DNA from: Lingula anatina | Lineage: Eukaryota > Brachiopoda > Lingulata > Lingulida > Lingulidae | Reading direction: 5' to 3' | Assembly (NCBI RefSeq): GCF_001039355.2 | Contig: NW_019775181.1 | Coordinates: forward strand, 1-64,000 | Length of the DNA stretch: 64,000 nt | Shown here: piece after piece, positions 36,401-49,600 of the stretch | How the letters are laid out: each line of letters begins with the position of its first letter | Position numbering within the stretch: the stretch's first letter is position 1 | The notes under the pieces: model-generated | The model's database searches: none | What the model saw: the letters and a program-made list of their open reading frames with translations, nothing else | Told to the model about the DNA's origin: nothing | Made by a program: the position numbers and the translations under genes

Positions 36401-39400
36401 AAGGGCTCATCAATCCATAACAAAAACATTTAAACCAACAAGCACAGGATTGTAGCTGATACACTAGTTAACTGTCTATCTGACTGATAAATAGAAAGAT
36501 ACTGTCACCAAGAAAATGGTGGTGATTTCAAATTCTCATAGTATTTTTTTCTGGTTCAGCAACTGAAAGCAGTGTCTGCACCTGCACCAGTGAAAGCAAA
36601 AGAAGACAATTTACCTCAGAGAACTGATGAAAGAGAGATAATTAGCAAATTGGATAAGCTCACAGATACATCTATTCCTGATGACAGAAAGAAGAGCGAT
36701 GCACCATTAGAGTACAAACTGACCACGAGAGGAAGTGGTGTGTATTCTCAGGATATTATTTGAGTTTTCTGCATTCTGTTATTTATACTTCATTTCAGTC
36801 AATAATGAAACATATTCAGGATTTAATCCATTTGAAAAACTTTTCTTTTCTCCTGTTACCAAAAATTTTGCCCTTTGGCACCACCTACAATTATTGTGAG
36901 GAAAACTTGGACCCAGAATTTGTTGCCTTTCCTTTGCCTAGTTTTGTTTTGATAAAAGTGTCTACAATTTAAAAAGAACTCTCTCTGTATTTGAACTCTG
37001 TACTAATAATTATTTATTCCAGTTGTGTTGATCTTTTATTTATGTTTATTTCAGGAATTTCATCGAGAGACTCTGAACAGGTGGTTGGGATCAAAGCAAA
37101 TTTTCCTTTACAAGATGTAAGGATACAACTGGCATGCTCCTCTTGCTGTGTTGAATCTGAAAACAGTGGGGATGCTTACTGGTATGACTGGAAGGCTCAT
37201 GAAAATTGCTACGAAGACCGTTTACTACTTCAGCGCAAGGGTGGGAAACTATGGTTGTGGATCAAGGCTCCTTTATACAATACTTTTACTGACCTTTGCA
37301 AAACTCATTTGCATGGGAGATCTTCACCTTTTCCAGTTAAGAAATGCAAATATCCCCACAGCAAAGAGGAAAAGATTTTGTGGAAAAAGGAACAAAGGCA
37401 TGAGTTCAAGATTCTTAATTTTATTGATGAACTCCGGTATGCTTATCATCCCAAACCAAAAACTCCACAAGAACTGATACAGAAATATGGAGGAAAATTA
37501 GTTTTTGTATGTCGCAAGTGCTTTTTCATGAAACCGACAGTTATCAGTTGGAAAGTGAAAGATAAAGATTGCTGTGAAAATGGGCATCGCTGGAAAGTTG
37601 AGGGGTTTTTACTTGTACATGAAAGTATTGTTGGCACAGGAAGAAACCGCATTCCAATAAGAGAAAGACCAACTGGTTATGCTGAAAGTGATATGTACCA
37701 AAGATGTGCCAAAGGAATTTGTACTGAAGGAGATTGCCCAAAGGCACATTTTGATATTGAAAGGGATGTATGGCATCTAGAAACAATCAATAATTGGACC
37801 AGAAAAGACTTCATACGAAATCTGAAGAAATTAAATTCTCATGACAAGAAAACCACAACAATGAAAAATACACTTGGAACAGTCATAGAAAATACAGAAG
37901 TGTTGTCAGCAAGAATCCAACATTTGGACTGCATATCATCTGCAAGTACATTTACACCAGCTAGTGAAGTCAAGTGTCAGGAGAAGGTGCAGTATGCTTG
38001 TCGTAAATGTTACATCAAAAACCGAAATCTCATTGTTGGTCCATCAGTGGATTTTAGGTTTTGTGACAAGCAGTTGCATCCATGGAACCCAGATACTTAT
38101 TTGTGTGTTGCCCTCCAGGAAGATGGAAAATATTGTGAAATAAGGGAATTGCCAGATGTCAAGAGAGACCAGTTTGACCTGTGTGTCAACATTAAAAGCT
38201 CTAATCGCTGCTTCAGGGGAAAGGAGTGTACCTATGCTCACTCTCCTATGGAGAAATTGCTGTGGGAATGGATGCAGAAAAATGGTGGTAAGGTTAACTT
38301 AAAGTAGCATGCAAGTAAAATGCAGGAAAGGCAACTGAATTATTAACTTATTTATCTTAAAAGGGAATAGTTTTGTATTTTTTTTATGGTTTTACCTCCA
38401 AACTGCATCAAGGCAATGAATTGATGCAAGTGACCAGTGCCGCATCACATCATAGGCTACTGATTCCTATGTTCTCATCTATGTGCCCAGATGAGAACAT
38501 TCAGAACAGATAGTCTTTCAGACTACTGATTTGTGGATCAAACATGGCGAACCCTACATGAAAGCAAGACTGCTTTATCCTGTAATGGTCTCCACCTCCA
38601 CAAGTGTGGTCCCTGCAGGGGCCTAGCAATTAAACCGAAGCTGAGATTTTATCCATTTAATGGTTTGTGTGGAGGCGGTGAGACCATCTTGCTTTCATGT
38701 AGGGTCTGCCATATTTGACTTGTGGATCAGTTGATTTGAGGATTATTTGTTTTGAATAGTCTCTTTGTGTGGTTGGGCTGAAGCATTTTCACAGGAGTAG
38801 CTGCCATTAGATGCTAAAACTTATAGTTTATTCTTATTTTGGCACTGTAAAAGTTAGCAACCTCTTGTTTGCTGAATATTGTTGAGCTTGGGAAGAGCAA
38901 TACTGAAGGTGGTTTCTTCTTTTTTTTTTGTATCTGTATGAATAAGGAGTTGAGTTATTAAAAATAATACTGTTTTTCCCCACACCTGACAAAACTTTTA
39001 TGAAATTAAATGTGAACTAACTCCTAAATTGAAGGATATATGTTTCATTTCAAATTTTCTAGTTTTTAAAGAAAAAATGCATGCCGAGTTGAATTTTACA
39101 AATTCTGTAAATTTCCATAAACATTTAAATTTTTTTTTTTAGTTCTCAGTCTGGAAGAATTGGTGATTGCATCTGAAAGATCTCAATCCAGTCTAGCACC
39201 AAAACAGGATGGAGATGATGTGACAGAGCACAGAATTCCTGGCACTAGATTCTGCTTCCCAAAGTTCTACTGCAAGTATTGCTACAAGGAGTGCAACAGT
39301 AAGATACAGTTGGAGAGACATTTCAGCTCACAGAAACATAAGTCTGTGCTCTCCCAGCTGAACAGGAGCGATCAGCCGTGGAATTGCCGGGAACCACCAC

Positions 39401-42400
39401 CTAATTTGATAGACTTTAAGCTTTGCAAAAGGTAAAAAAAATAAAAAATATATATATGTCCTCCATGTGGATTTTAGAAAGAAGAAAATAGTGAAGAATT
39501 GGTGACCCAACTAATGGTGTACAGGCAGGACACCATGCCTTCTGCACCACTAGATGGTGGTCACCACAGTGGTGTATGGCAGGCAGTGCACTGTGCCTTC
39601 TGCACCACTAGGTGATGGGCACCACAGTGGTGCATGGCAGGCAGGACACCGTGCCTTCTGCACCACTAGGTGGTGGGCACCACAGTGGCGCATGGCAGGC
39701 AGGACACCATGTTATTTGCACCACTAGATGGTGGGCACCACAGTGGCGCATGACAGGCAGGACACTATGTTATTTGTACCACTAGATGGTGGGCACCATA
39801 GTGGTGTATGACAGGCAGGGCACCATGCCTTCTGCACCACTAGATGGTGGGCACCATAGTGATGACAATATGGCAGGCAGGATGCTGTGCACTGGGCACC
39901 ACTAAATTGGAGTGATATTTTGAAGTACAGCAAGGAAGGCCTTAAAGTGACATTTTTGATTTTGGAAGGAGTAAGGGAATTAATTGAATTTTGAGATTAC
40001 TTTTTAATAAGATTGTGAAAAATAAAATTGGTACAATTTCAGTTCTTTGATTTAGGCTTTTTTCCATAGAAATCCCCATACAGTGAATAGCAACTGTTAT
40101 CTAATCATGAGAATATAAATTAAAAAGTAAGTGACTCTTATTCAAGGCATTGTGAAGATGGAGAAACCTGTTTGTACTCTGGGGTTGAAGACCATCTGAA
40201 TCTCTGCCCGTTTGCACATTCTGAAGAGGAACTTGGTGAATGGAATCAGAGAGCCGCACAGAAAGATGCCTTGAGGAATCTTATGAAAGAGACCAAAGTT
40301 TATCCCTACCTCAACCAGGTTTATGAGGATTACTTAGCAGTGAAAGATACAGAAAAAGAAAAAAATTTAGTAAGCAAAGCTGATTTTATATTTTCTTCAA
40401 TACAACAGCTAAAAAAATAAAAATAAATAAAATAAATAAATAAAACCGAGTTATTTGCAGATCACTGTCTACCAAAATACCTTCAGGGATTGAGACAACA
40501 GGTGTTATGATAGTTTCTGCCTGTAGTGAACTGTCAGCAACTCCCTCTACCATTATTGCAATTACATTGCTTTGAAATGCATAAAGACCCATTATTTCAT
40601 TAGAAAATGATATTTAGAAAACCAAAATATATACATAAGGTAAATTCAGGCTTTACCCTATGTCATAAAACTTTACAAAATGCATCTTATTCATTTTGGT
40701 AATTTCTGTCTTGCATAATCCATTTTACACCTCATTGTGGTTACATTGTTTCTGATAATATTTTTAGATTGTGTATGATATGAAAGGTATTGACATCACA
40801 CCAAATCCACAGACAGAAGATGGCAAGCAATTTCTTCACAAACAGTTTCAAGATAAGATAAAGAATGATAAGGGTTACACATTTACTGTCAAAGTAGATA
40901 CTAGCAAAGTGGTAAGAACTTATATTTAGTATCTGCATTTGTGGTATACTTGTACATCAGTTATGTTTGTTTACACTTTTTAGTAATCTATGACAGTAAG
41001 TTTGTAATTAGTGTATTTATTTTCCCTATTTATTGGACCACCAGTGTGAGTGGTGGGGGTACCATAATTTTACCTACTAACTACCAAGTATATGTAAAAA
41101 ATCAGAAAAAAAAAGAAAAATTGATTAGTAGTATCAAAAATTTTGCATTTCTAGGATCTGAAGCTGGAGAGAGCCTCCCTTTTACTGTTCAAGCACAGAG
41201 ATCACTTTGGTATAGAGACTGATGGAGGTGACACTGTACAACTCATCGCTGGAGACTCGGTGTGCAGCAATGTGGATAACAATACATATGAACTCCGAGT
41301 GTTGTTTAAGACCTTCATTTTTGGAACTTTTGAGCAAATTTTGTTACTGGACTTTGGTCAGAGGCCTTTTCTTGGTGTTTCTTTAAAAGTTGATGTTGGC
41401 ACTGAACAGGCGTTAAAGAAACTTTTTAAAGTAAGAAAGTTACAGCAAATGCCAAGAGGTCATGTTATTTCTGATTATATCCCTTGTGCTAGTAATCCAA
41501 GTCCTCTGCAGGAGGTTGTGAGGAAACATTTGCAAAACATATGGGATTCTTCTTATAACTTGACATCACTTGATAAGAAAGAGTTGAATCGTCATAACTA
41601 TGTTGGTGTTATGCATCAACTGCTGTTGGAAGAACAAAAGGAGCAGGCTAGCCTTGTACAGGGGTATGTATGCCCCCATAAAATTAAGGTTTTCTAAAAA
41701 TGAGTTACTAAGATAAAGAGCATTTTTATGTCAAAATTTGGTAAATTTTATAGATGGAAGTTATTTGTATTTTGCACCTCATGTCTCTCTGGTTTTTGGT
41801 GCTGTTTTATTGTTTATGATAGTAGTTGATCTAGATCTGCAAATTGAACAATGTCAAGTTAATGGTGGAAAACATAATGTTGATACCCATTGTTACTAAC
41901 ATTGCCTTATAAACATGAATATTATTGATTTGAAAAATCAGGATTACCCATTTATTTGTTGCAGTTGTAGAATAAAGGCAGGGACTGAAGTCATGACACG
42001 TCTCCCTCTTTCTCTCCACCACATCAAAACAGACAAACACCTTTTTGCTAAAATTTCCATGGATGAAAACCTTCTTCAGTTTGGCAGGGAAACTGTAGAG
42101 CTGCTCCTCACTTCAGTTAGCCAAGGTTATATTCAGCTGGTTACGTCTCCAAGTTCAGAGTTTTATGAAGTAGAGGTGTTGAACTACCAAGACTTTATAG
42201 ACAAAGGTCGAACTAGAGACTCCATCTATCTTGCCTTGTCCGACCAGTGTTGCCAAGATCTGCATTTGATCCCAGACACCTGTACATATTTGACAGTGCA
42301 GTTCAAGTTAGATGTGACAAATTTTCAGCTTATGCACTTAGCCCTGGAAAGACTTGATGCAAATCTTGATGTTTTCTTCCCTGACTACACTCTTGATCAG

Positions 42401-43564
42401 CCAATGAGGGACTGCCTACCTGGGGAATTGAAAAAGTAAATATGCGAATACATATACCCCTACCCTGTCTAATGCAATACTTTTCAATCAATATCTTTCA
42501 GTTAAATGCACCAACATATACCTAGATATTATGATGAATGTTTTGTTTGCATTTATTTTGGAAGAAAACTTGGGATCCATAGATTTCAGTTGTTTGCTAG
42601 TTTCTTCAATCTCTCTTTATATTATTAATAAATAATTTTTAACGCTAATTGTTCTGTCAAAATCACTTTTTATAATATAAATTTCAAATATGTATGGACA
42701 TGTGGCTGTGTATCATTTTGTTATTGTGATTACATTTGTTAATGTAGGAAATTTCAGTGAACAGTTAACATTTTATTATGTACAGACACAATAAGTGTCT
42801 GTATGTATTCTGATTGGTCTGTCTGTCCATGTCGTTGCTGTCATTGTCTGACACATGACTTTTATCCCGTAACTGCCAAACTGTATTTTTCTTCACTTTA
42901 AATTTACTAAGTGGCTTTGTTTGCTAAAGAGGCAGGTTGCATTCAAAACTTGGCATGATCAGTTTACATTAACAGAAACTATTGTGTTTTTTTTGCACAA
43001 TTTTGGTGACATTTGTCCCGTAACATCCAAACCGTATTTTCGCTTTACTTTAAATTAATTGAGTGGCTTTGTTTGGCAAAGAAGCAGGTTGCTTTGGATA
43101 ATGGACACAATGGTAATTATTCTGTTTTTTTCGCACAATTTTGGTGAACCGTATTTTAACGTTAACCATATTTTCACTTTTCTTTAAATTTACTGAGTGG
43201 CTTTACTTGTTAAAGAGGCAGGATGCCATAAAAAATCAGTATGATTGGTTTACATTTATGGTAATTATTCTCTTTATTTATTTATTTATTTATTTTTAAT
43301 TTTTTTTTTCACACTAGCATTTTCAATGGCTTTTATTTCCTGTGGAACAAATAACTTGCTGGTTTTTCAATATCCATGTTACCTGTAGTGCATAATTTAA
43401 GAGAGAAAGAGTGATTATGCTGTTTTAATGAATTATGTAACAGTGCATCAAAATTGGCCAAAACATTGTGGTGAACTTTTTTAGCATAATGTCTGACCTT
43501 TTGTCAGGTTTGCTGCTTATTTTCCTGTATGGTGTCTATATATTTGCCAGCTTTACTGTCTAGT

Positions 43565-43603
<39 letters not shown>

Positions 43604-46600
43604 TTTTTGTCAATTTACAGGATACATGGTCTGGAAGAGAAAAAGGTAGATATATTAAAAAATATACTTTCTGAACCAGTGGGGGATTTGCAGATTCCAC
43701 CTACCATTATCCTTGGTGCATTTGGAACTGGCAAAACATATATTCTGAAAGAAGCAGTGGCACTGCTGATGAAAGATACTTCAAAAAGAGTCCTGATATG
43801 CTGCAAGTTCGATAGGTATTTAATTTTATATCTTGTAATATTTATGAGTACTTTTCTCATTACAGTAGAAGACGGGCAAAATTTCAGGTGCAAAACTATC
43901 TGCAGTTTTGTTTTGCCTTTTGTTGTAGATTTGCTTAATTCAACCATTTTTCTTTTTATACATGTTACAGTGTAAAGATGAATAGTGGAAAACAAAACTG
44001 TCAGTAATTTACTTTGTTTAGCCATTGATACTGGTATATTACAAAAATAAATCCCTAGGAAATCCTGAACTAAAGTTAATGAGACTGTCAAAGTACCAAA
44101 TATCTAAATTATATTCATAAATTAATAATAGTGATATATAGCTTTAAAGAATACTAGTTTCAGGCTTATATTTTTCTTACTATGATTTTTCCTTTTTTTC
44201 TCCAGTGCTGCAGATCTGTATGTGTCTTTTATTGAACACAAACTGAAGGAACACTCCAAACAAGCAAGCAAACATGACCATCCTTTGAGAATATATGGAA
44301 TAGAGAAAGAGAAGGGTAACAAGGATGTCAAGTACTCAGTTTGTACCAGGCCATCGCAGGAACAGCTTGATAGACATAGGATTATAATAACAACACTGTC
44401 TGCATCCATGCTGTTAAAGTTTGGACCTTCAGAGGCACTGGTCTTTACCCACATTTTCATCGATGAAGCAGGACAAGCATTAGAGCCTGAATTGGTTATG
44501 CCTCTTTCACTTGCTGATCCCAAAACTGTTGTTGTATTGGCTGGAGACAATAGACAGCTACTTCCAAAAATATACAGCAGAGTCGCAAAGGACCAGCATT
44601 TTGAAATGCCCCTGCTACAACGTCTCTTTCACCTCAACCTAAAGCAATCAAAAGAAAAGGCTCCAGAAGCAGCAGCAACTGCAAAGAGTGCCAACCAACA
44701 TGTGTTTCATCTCACAATTAACTATCGAAGTACTCCTGAAATTTCACAATTTCTGGGACAGACATTTTATCAGGGTCATCTTCATTGTGCTGCAGAAATT
44801 GGATCAGAAAAATGTGTTCCTCCTCTCTCATTTTGGGTCACAAGAGGTGAGGAGAAGAGGTCTGGAGCATCCTACTACAACATTCCTGAGGCCAAAGAAG
44901 TAGTGATGCGAGTTCAGGACCTTACTGGGGATGGTAAAATTAAACCATCCAACATGGCTGTTATAACTCCCTATGAAGGGCAGGTAATACTGTTATACAT
45001 GTATGATTTTGTTTCCTTAGTTGTATTATCAGCGATGTTTAATACAGTTAAACTATGTTTTGCCAGACCTACATGTATATTTTAGAATATATCACAATTA
45101 TTTGTTGGTCCAACTCACAATAGCTGTTTGTTGATCCTAGTAATGACTGACTGGCAGTTACAGTTCAGTTTTGGGCACTGATAATGTTAATAAGTAATAC
45201 AGTGGAAATGCCTCAGGTTGATTGGTCCAATATTAGATTCTTCTAAAACGCATGCTGTTTCAGCATTAGATTTTGCTTAAAAAAAGAAAGAAGGAAACAT
45301 GTTTTGTCCCATTTTTATTTTCAGATGCTAGTTATTTCAGAAATGCTGGAAGAGAAAAGACTAGGTGCTGTCAAGACAGAAATTGTTGAAAACATTCAGG
45401 GTATTTATCAAATAATAAGGCTATACAGTAGTGAACGACCTAATTCAAACAAATGTGATATACATGTATACAGCAATGCCTCAATTTTTTCCAATGGGTG
45501 AACATTACCAATTTTTCAACATTACCAATTTTTCAGGTATATAATTTTAAAATCACAAAATTAATAAAAAATAACTATATAGTAACTTGCTTTTTAATTT
45601 GTTGCTACCCCTCATTAGAAATGTTCTTATTTTAAGACATTACGTACTGTATGACTAAAAAAATGCAATATCTGTAACATTTACACTTCCCCTCATTGAA
45701 AAGATCTGAGTCTGAGTAACTACCATAGTTCTGAGAACAGTGCTTTAGTAACATAACTGCATAAGGTGATTTGTAAGCTTCTAAAAGTAGTTTCATTTTC
45801 TGTCAAAAAGTGTTTTTTGTGGGTACTATTTGAATATATGACATCCTGATAGAATTCAATATTAGTAACCCAGACAGCCTCAGTAATCTGGCCCATGTCT
45901 GGCCCATATCTGGCAATGTCTGGCAACGTCTGGCAAAAGGTATGGCCCACGTATGGCTTGCCACATGTGGGCCAGATGTGGCAATGTTTGGGCCAGATCT
46001 GGCCCAGACATTGCAACATCTGGCCCAGTCCACATTTGCTCATATGGCCAGATGTCGGCCCAGATCTGGCAATATCTGGCAAAGGTATGGCATGTCGGAT
46101 GTGGACCAGATGTGGGCCAGATCAAATTCAAAGGGGCCAGATTAGGGCCAGACATGGACCACATATGGCCTAGATTGTTTTTTTTTTTTTATTATTTCAC
46201 ATTTGCTCATGTGGCCAGATGTCGCCCCAGATCTGGCAATATCTGGCATAGGTATGGCATGCCGGATGTGGACCAGAAGTGGTCCAGATTAGGGCCGGAC
46301 ATGGACCACATATGGCCCAGATTGTTTTTTTTTTTTTTTTTTTATTTTATTATTTTTAATTATTCAAGAAGATTACTATAAAAAAGACATACAAGATTCA
46401 AGATTCAAGTATTTATTCTGTGCTACAACCCTAACAAAATTATTACACATTATATAACCTTGCTGGCAACTAACATGTAACAAATTAAGGGCGTCTCCTT
46501 GTCTTTTTGTACAAAACAAAGTATGTTTGAAAAAAAAAAACTACACTGCAAAAAGGCAAATATACAGACACTTAACAAGAGGAAATGTCACTTACATACA

Positions 46601-49600
46601 TGTAAAGAAAAAAGTTATAACAACAATTTTTTTTCAACACAAAGCTCTCATCGAATCTGAATTAACACAAAAATTGTAATTAAGTATGCATGTACATTGG
46701 GGGGGGGGGGGGGGGGGGGGTTTGGGGGGGAAATTTTTTCCCACCCTAACCCAAAATAATTTTTAACNNNNNNNNNNNNNNNNNNNNNNNNNNNNNNNNN
46801 NNNNNNNNNNNNNNNNNNNNNNNNNNNNNNNNNNNNNNNNNNNNNNNNNNNNNNNNNNNNNNNNNNNNNNNNNNNNNNNNNNNNNNNNNNNNNNNNNNNN
46901 NNNNNNNNNNNNNNNNNNNNNNNNNNNNNNNNNNNNNNNNNNNNNNNNNNNNNNNNNNNNNNNNNNNNNNNNNNNNNNNNNNNNNNNNNNNNNNNNNNNN
47001 NNNNNNNNNNATGAAAAAAACATTGTTTTTTAGATGACGTAGAAAATTATAAATAACCATGTTTTTTAGATGACGTAGAAAATTATAAATAACCATGCAG
47101 TAACTGTTTCAATTCAACTTGCATGCTGGCTACAGTACAGTACATACATGTAAACTCTGAAAAAAGAATCATGTATACCCCAGCACAGATATAGTTGTAC
47201 AATTAAAAGAGAATTACATGTGCACAAAAACAAACCCCAGTATCAATGCTTTTGAATTAAATCACATTACGAATCAAATCACTCAATGAATTGAACCAGT
47301 TTGCAATGCTTGCGCTTTTTTCAAATCCATAACACTAAGAAATGATACATCCGGCTTCTTGACAAGCTTATAATTATTAAAGGAATTAACAATGGAACAA
47401 GTAACTCTACCAAGTTAACAACAGTTCATTCAAATGTCAAGTCAAAACATAACATCCCTTCCTTTCTTGGAGAGAAACGGTCCTTTCAAAATATGTTAAT
47501 TGACAGTTCAGCTGTCATTTACACGAATAATAGTTTCAGTTTTGCAGACTTTTGCAAAGTGATCCAACGTTTCATGTTTTCTCAGTCAGGGAGTTTCTAC
47601 TTCGTTTTTCATGTCTAAACTCGTAATGTTTAGACTGGATTGGTTTGTCAAATGACTTCGGTTTCATCATACTCAGTTTCTGGTGTTCCAATTTCATTTA
47701 AAGCGTTAAATGTCTTATGTATATTCATGTTTCTAACCTGTGTTTGGGAGAGTCCTGAAAATATCTTGTACACCTGTCCCTGCTGAATACAACATAAGCA
47801 CGCGTCTCCTCTGTCAAGTATTTTAAATTTTCTATCTATTGCCAGACGTTGCCAGATCTGGGCCAGATTACTGAGGCTGTCTGGGAAGGCATTTGAAATT
47901 AATCAGCAGTATTTTACCCTAGAAACATTTTGCTACTAGGTTACGCACAAAGTTTTTTCTCTGCTTGTTTCAAGAGTTGATCTCATGGTATAAGTCTTGT
48001 GTAAATAATCTGCAGGCAAACTGTCAAAGGTTGATTGTGCTTGATCATTTTTGAAAAGATTAACATAAGATATGAAATATTATTTCTACTAGCTGTAAGA
48101 TTACTTTGACTTGACATCCAGCACGTTGGGTCTCACCATGGAACATTTTGTATTACAGGTCTCGAGTTTGATGCAGTAATTTTGAGTACAGTACGAACTT
48201 GTAGTGGTGAAACTTCTAGTGGTGCTTTGGGATTTTTGGAGAACAGTCGTCTTCTCAATACTGCCATGGGAAGAGCAAGGAGGCACATTTTGGTGGTTGG
48301 GGATCCTTTCACTCTTTGTAGCATTGGATCATGTCGTACTATATGGAAACACTACATCGATGAATGTAGGGAAAAAAGTTCGTTGTACCCAGATATTGGG
48401 TGTGAGATTGTTGAAGAGATTCTTGGTAAAGATTACCAACGTCTGGGAGGCACAGAAAATGGAAAGGAAACTGTAGAACATCATGAAACAGCCAAAAGTA
48501 TCAACACAGATACATCTGCTAGAGATTCCGGTTACAGTTCAATGACTGGTTCTGGTGATTCAGAATTTTCCTCTGAAATAGACTCAGACAAAGATGACGA
48601 ATTAAGTGATGAAGAAATCTTCAAAAATTTAGAAAAGCAATGGAAAGATGACAAACAGTTTGTTTCCAGTAAAGAAATATCTGAAATCCAAGATGAAATC
48701 CATTTTGAGAGAGATGGATATCTTGAAGATGAACATAGCACCAATACCCTCCATGATATGAAATTTGATACATGGTTGTATCAGACACATAGATATGCCA
48801 GGGGTGCAGATGATGAAGAAATGAATGAGGGTGAGGCAGAAGATGAGGATGATGACAGGGATCTCAATGAACATTTCTATGATTTCTTTGTCAAAGACAT
48901 AGACCAAAAAGAAACCTATTATGAACATCGTTCAAAGATTGAATTGATGGATATGTTGAAAAGGGAGCCGAGCAAGTTTAAGATCTGTACTCTTTACATA
49001 GAGAGTGCACAGAAAGGGTTTGCAGTGCCCATTGAGAGAAATGAACCAGTTCCCAGGATAAATCTTTATGGTAGAAGCAACTGTGGGATGGCTTTTGATA
49101 AAACTGAGGTTGTTGTAAGGCTCAATAATCCCCCAACATCTGACAAAATCAACTTGGACACCGATTTCCATGGAAAAGTAATAGGGACATGGAGTCAGGT
49201 TAAAGTCAGAAAGTTTACAAAGTTTGTATGTACAGTTGATGAATTCAGAATAGATCTTATGAAACCTTTAAACAAGACAGTACCTAAAATACATGTGATG
49301 AACCCTACAGGGACTGACAACAGAATTGCAGTTTATTCATCAGACAAAGATGGGAGACTAAATGTCAAGAGATGGGAACCAGTAGACCTCCGACTGAGAG
49401 ACAGCAAGGTTTTTGTGGTCAGGTGTTTGAAGTGGTCCCCTGTCTTCCAGTATCCACTTGGATATGTCATAAAAGTTTTACCTGCTGGCACTGACTTCAC
49501 AAATGCCCAGGAGATATTGAAAATCCAATACCAGTTGTCTCAGAAATTCCCAGTAGATGTTGAAAAAAAGAAGCGAGCCCTCATGAGAGGTCTCTCAAAG

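Noticed and set aside
37446-38241. Minus-strand frames opposite exon 16
   Set aside because: Shadows of the zinc-finger exon; no splice signals or homology.
39518-39908. CRISPR-like array of 58-bp repeats
   Set aside because: Repeats are contiguous without spacers and imperfect; this is a eukaryotic minisatellite in an intron.
44222-45085. Helicase exon 23 extended to 45085
   Set aside because: The conserved sequence stops at YEGQ, where a GT donor lies (44984); the rest is intron, and exon 24 continues the helicase in phase.
45720-46381. Overlapping frames rich in Gly-Pro-Asp and Cys repeats on both strands
   Set aside because: They translate the palindromic GGCCCAGATCTGGC sub-repeats of the TIR element; being open on both strands reflects the repeat, not a gene.
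46746-47096. Open frames across 46746-47096
   Set aside because: Produced by the 243-base N-gap.
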